A stretch of DNA of 64,000 bases from Bradyrhizobium tropiciagri (lineage in GTDB: Bacteria > Pseudomonadota > Alphaproteobacteria > Rhizobiales > Xanthobacteraceae), in the NCBI RefSeq assembly GCF_001189845.1, contig NZ_LFLZ01000028.1:47451-111450 (forward strand), in the 5' to 3' direction. Shown piece by piece: positions 62,385 through 64,000 of the stretch. The position numbers and the translations under genes are program-made. How positions within the stretch are numbered: the stretch's first letter is position 1; each line of letters opens with the position of its first letter. The notes below the pieces were generated by a model, which was not told the origin of the DNA, made no database searches, and saw only the letters and a list, made by a program, of their open reading frames with translations.

Positions 62385-62415
62385 AAATCACCGGGGGGAA
62401 GGGTAGCCGCATCAC

Positions 62416-63138
62416 ATGAGTTTGCAGTCCGACGATACGTCGCCGAATGGCCATGCCGCGCGCCCGCGTGGCTGGCTGCGCGCCGCCATCGTCGCGCCGC
62501 TGGCGCTGGCCTTCGTGGCGGCCGCGGTCGGTTTCATCGGCTTCCTGGCGCAATTGCGCGGCGTCGAGACCGACCCGCCGCACAATGCCGACGGCATCGT
62601 GGTGCTGACCGGCGGCTCGTCGCGGGTGTCGGATGCGATGGAGCTGTTGGCGGCGGGCTACGGCAAGCGCCTGCTGATCTCGGGCGTGCATCCGACTAAC
62701 GACGCCAGCGACATTTCGCGTTCGGTGCCGGACAGCCAGGGGCTGATGCGCTGCTGCGTCGATCTCGACCGTTCGGCGGTCAACACCCGCAGCAATGCGG
62801 CGGAGACGCGGCGCTGGGCGCGCGAACGCGGCTTCAAGTCGCTGATCGTGGTGACCTCGAACTACCACATGCCGCGCGCCATCGTGGAACTGTCGCATGC
62901 GATGCCCGATGTCACGCTGATCCCGTTCGCGGTGGTCGGCGACAAATGGCGCGACGAGCCGTGGTGGACGAGTGGCGGAACGTTCCGTCTCTTGCTATCG
63001 GAATACGCCAAATATGTCGCCGCGGAGGTCCGGGTGCGGCTGGCCGATATCGGCCTCGACTTGACCTCCGATCTCGCCGAGCAGCCGGCGGCCACGCCAC
63101 GCCGCCCGGCGACGGCGCAGGCGTCTAACAAGGACTGA
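62416..63138 (+). CDS. YdcF/DUF218-like envelope protein
   Basis: A 240-residue protein with one N-terminal helix (AAIVAPLALAFVAAAVGFIG) and a DUF218 Rossmann-like domain: ADGIVVLTGGSSRVSDAMEL, YGKRLLISGVHPTNDASDIS, NTRSNAAETRRWARERGFKS and VVTSNYHMPRAIVELSHAMP. SanA/YdcF/ElyC proteins affect envelope or lipid-carrier functions. The stop is one base from the plsC start, so the two are co-expressed. Confidence 0.85.
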   Translation: MSLQSDDTSPNGHAARPRGWLRAAIVAPLALAFVAAAVGFIGFLAQLRGVETDPPHNADGIVVLTGGSSRVSDAMELLAAGYGKRLLISGVHPTNDASDISRSVPDSQGLMRCCVDLDRSAVNTRSNAAETRRWARERGFKSLIVVTSNYHMPRAIVELSHAMPDVTLIPFAVVGDKWRDEPWWTSGGTFRLLLSEYAKYVAAEVRVRLADIGLDLTSDLAEQPAATPRRPATAQASNKD

Positions 63139-63139
63139 A

Positions 63140-63898
63140 ATGATCTTCCTGCGCTCGCTGATCTTCAACGTGCTGTTCTATCTGGTGCTGGTGCTGCTGT
63201 GCATCGTCGCGCTGCCGGCGCTGCTGCTGCCGCGCAGCGCGCTGATGACGATCGAAGCCTTGTGGGCCAACACCAGCCTGTTCCTGATGCGCGTGATCTG
63301 CAACATCCGGATCGAGTTCCGCGGCGTCGAGAAGATCCCGCCGGGACCGCTGGTCGTCGCCTCCAAGCACCAGTCGTTCTGGGAGACGTTTGCGCTGGTG
63401 CGCTTCTTCGATCACCCGCTGTTCATTCTCAAGCGCGAGCTGATGATGATCCCGGTGTTCGGCTGGTACCTGAAGAAGGTCGGCATGATCTCGGTCGAGC
63501 GCGGCGGCGGCCCGCGCTCGCTGATCAAGACGCTGAAGCGCGCCGCGGCCGAGGTGAAGCTCGGGCGGCAGCTCGTGATCTTCCCCGAGGGCACCCGCAC
63601 CGCGCCCGGCGCCGCGCCGAACTACAAGGCTGGCGTCGCGCAGATCTATGCCGAGAGCGGCGTGCCGTGCCTACCGATCGCGCTCAATTCCGGGCTGTTC
63701 TGGCCGCGCCGCACCTTCATGCGCTATCCCGGCACGCTGGTGGTCGAATTCCTCGATCCGCTGCCGCCCGGCCTGCCGCGCGACGAGTTCATGACCCGCC
63801 TGCGCGACCAGATCGAAACCGCCACCACCCGCATCGTCGACGCCGGCCGCGCCGAGCAGGCGAAATTGTTCGGCGGTGTGCCGGGTGCGAAAGGGTAG
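63140..63898 (+). CDS. plsC: 1-acyl-sn-glycerol-3-phosphate acyltransferase
   Basis: A 252-residue membrane enzyme making phosphatidic acid. An N-terminal helix (LIFNVLFYLVLVLLCIVALP) precedes motif I ASKHQSFWETF, where the usual HX4D is HX4E, and motif III QLVIFPEGTRTAPGAAPNYK. VPCLPIALNSGLFWPRRTFM is motif IV. The Glu in motif I is tolerated in related alphaproteobacterial enzymes as I recall, so activity is likely. Confidence 0.85.
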   Translation: MIFLRSLIFNVLFYLVLVLLCIVALPALLLPRSALMTIEALWANTSLFLMRVICNIRIEFRGVEKIPPGPLVVASKHQSFWETFALVRFFDHPLFILKRELMMIPVFGWYLKKVGMISVERGGGPRSLIKTLKRAAAEVKLGRQLVIFPEGTRTAPGAAPNYKAGVAQIYAESGVPCLPIALNSGLFWPRRTFMRYPGTLVVEFLDPLPPGLPRDEFMTRLRDQIETATTRIVDAGRAEQAKLFGGVPGAKG

Positions 63899-63944
63899 GG
63901 GACACTGACTTCCATTTGGTCGGTCGAGCGGCGCGCACGCTGCA

Positions 63945-64000
63945 CCTCTCCCGCTTGCGGGGGAGGTCGCATCGCATCGGAGATGGCGATGCGGGTGGGG
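63945..64000. repeat. Intergenic repeat (CCTCTCCCGCTTGCGGGGGAGG type), cut by window end
   Basis: A hairpin (cctctcccgc / gcgggggagg) followed by gtcgcatcgcatcggagatg and gcgatgcgggtgggg, a common dispersed element in rhizobia. Runs out of the window. Confidence 0.65.

Noticed and set aside
1..64000. tRNA, rRNA, insertion sequence or prophage genes
   Set aside because: I looked for cloverleaf-like segments, transposase motifs and phage structural genes and saw none. A tRNA scan would be needed to be certain.

Overview
The window looks like a chromosomal segment of a GC-rich alphaproteobacterium, most probably Bradyrhizobium or a close relative in the Nitrobacteraceae. The evidence is the gene set (TlpA-type thioredoxin, TIGR02302/DUF4175 protein, FtsEX, etfBA with a 3-hydroxybutyryl-CoA dehydrogenase, GluQ-RS, NdvC-like GH17 enzyme) and at least ten kinds of short palindromic intergenic repeat of the sort that litter these genomes. 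I saw no rRNA, tRNA, CRISPR array, insertion sequence or prophage. The taxonomic call is from memory of families, not from a search.

Layout. 1-2.75 kb: the end of a type II secretion operon (GspL, GspM, a GspC/N-like protein) and a convergent short prepilin peptidase. 2.99-11.8 kb: a secreted-enzyme island with an imelysin, two paralogous MauG-like di-haem peroxidases, two different PF04185 phosphoesterases and a small exported protein. 11.85-19.5 kb: a 1885-residue FecR-domain protein with seven 176-residue repeats, transcribed divergently from a small exported FecR protein and a TPR protein. 19.6-23.2 kb: an AaeXAB-like efflux operon with its own MarR regulator. 23.3-27.6 kb: a broken MFS gene, two small proteins, an HNH endonuclease and a divergent CLC channel with CBS domains. 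27.8-35.6 kb: a catabolic-looking minus-strand run (NHL protein, flavin monooxygenase, DUF2855, acyl-CoA synthetase, nitronate monooxygenase) facing a LysR regulator. 35.8-42.1 kb: a winged-helix/TPR regulator, a cupin, a lipoprotein, a GH17 membrane enzyme that seems to use a CTG start, a DNA glycosylase and GluQ-RS.

42.5-64 kb is mostly housekeeping: a soluble hybrid kinase with a histone-H1-like tail, YihY, a HIG1 protein, a cobalamin adenosyltransferase, etfBA and hbd, a DUF2975/HTH pair, tlpA, argH, lptM-lysA, a beta-hydroxyacid dehydrogenase, a carboxymuconolactone decarboxylase-like protein, the TIGR02302 protein, a CpdR-like receiver, a zinc-ribbon DUF3426 protein, ftsEX, a YdcF-like protein and plsC.

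How the genes may work together. The type II system could export the phosphoesterases and haem enzymes beside it, all of which have signal peptides. The etfBA-hbd group handles acyl-CoA oxidation electrons and C4 intermediates. FtsEX, the envelope protein TIGR02302, YdcF and PlsC form a cell-envelope neighbourhood.

A quality caveat: five genes (acyl-CoA synthetase, adenosyltransferase, argH, lysA, TIGR02302) carry seven frameshifts in total, every one explained by a single missing base. Because argH and lysA should be needed, sequencing error is more likely than decay. The MFS gene differs: it seems to have lost a larger internal piece.
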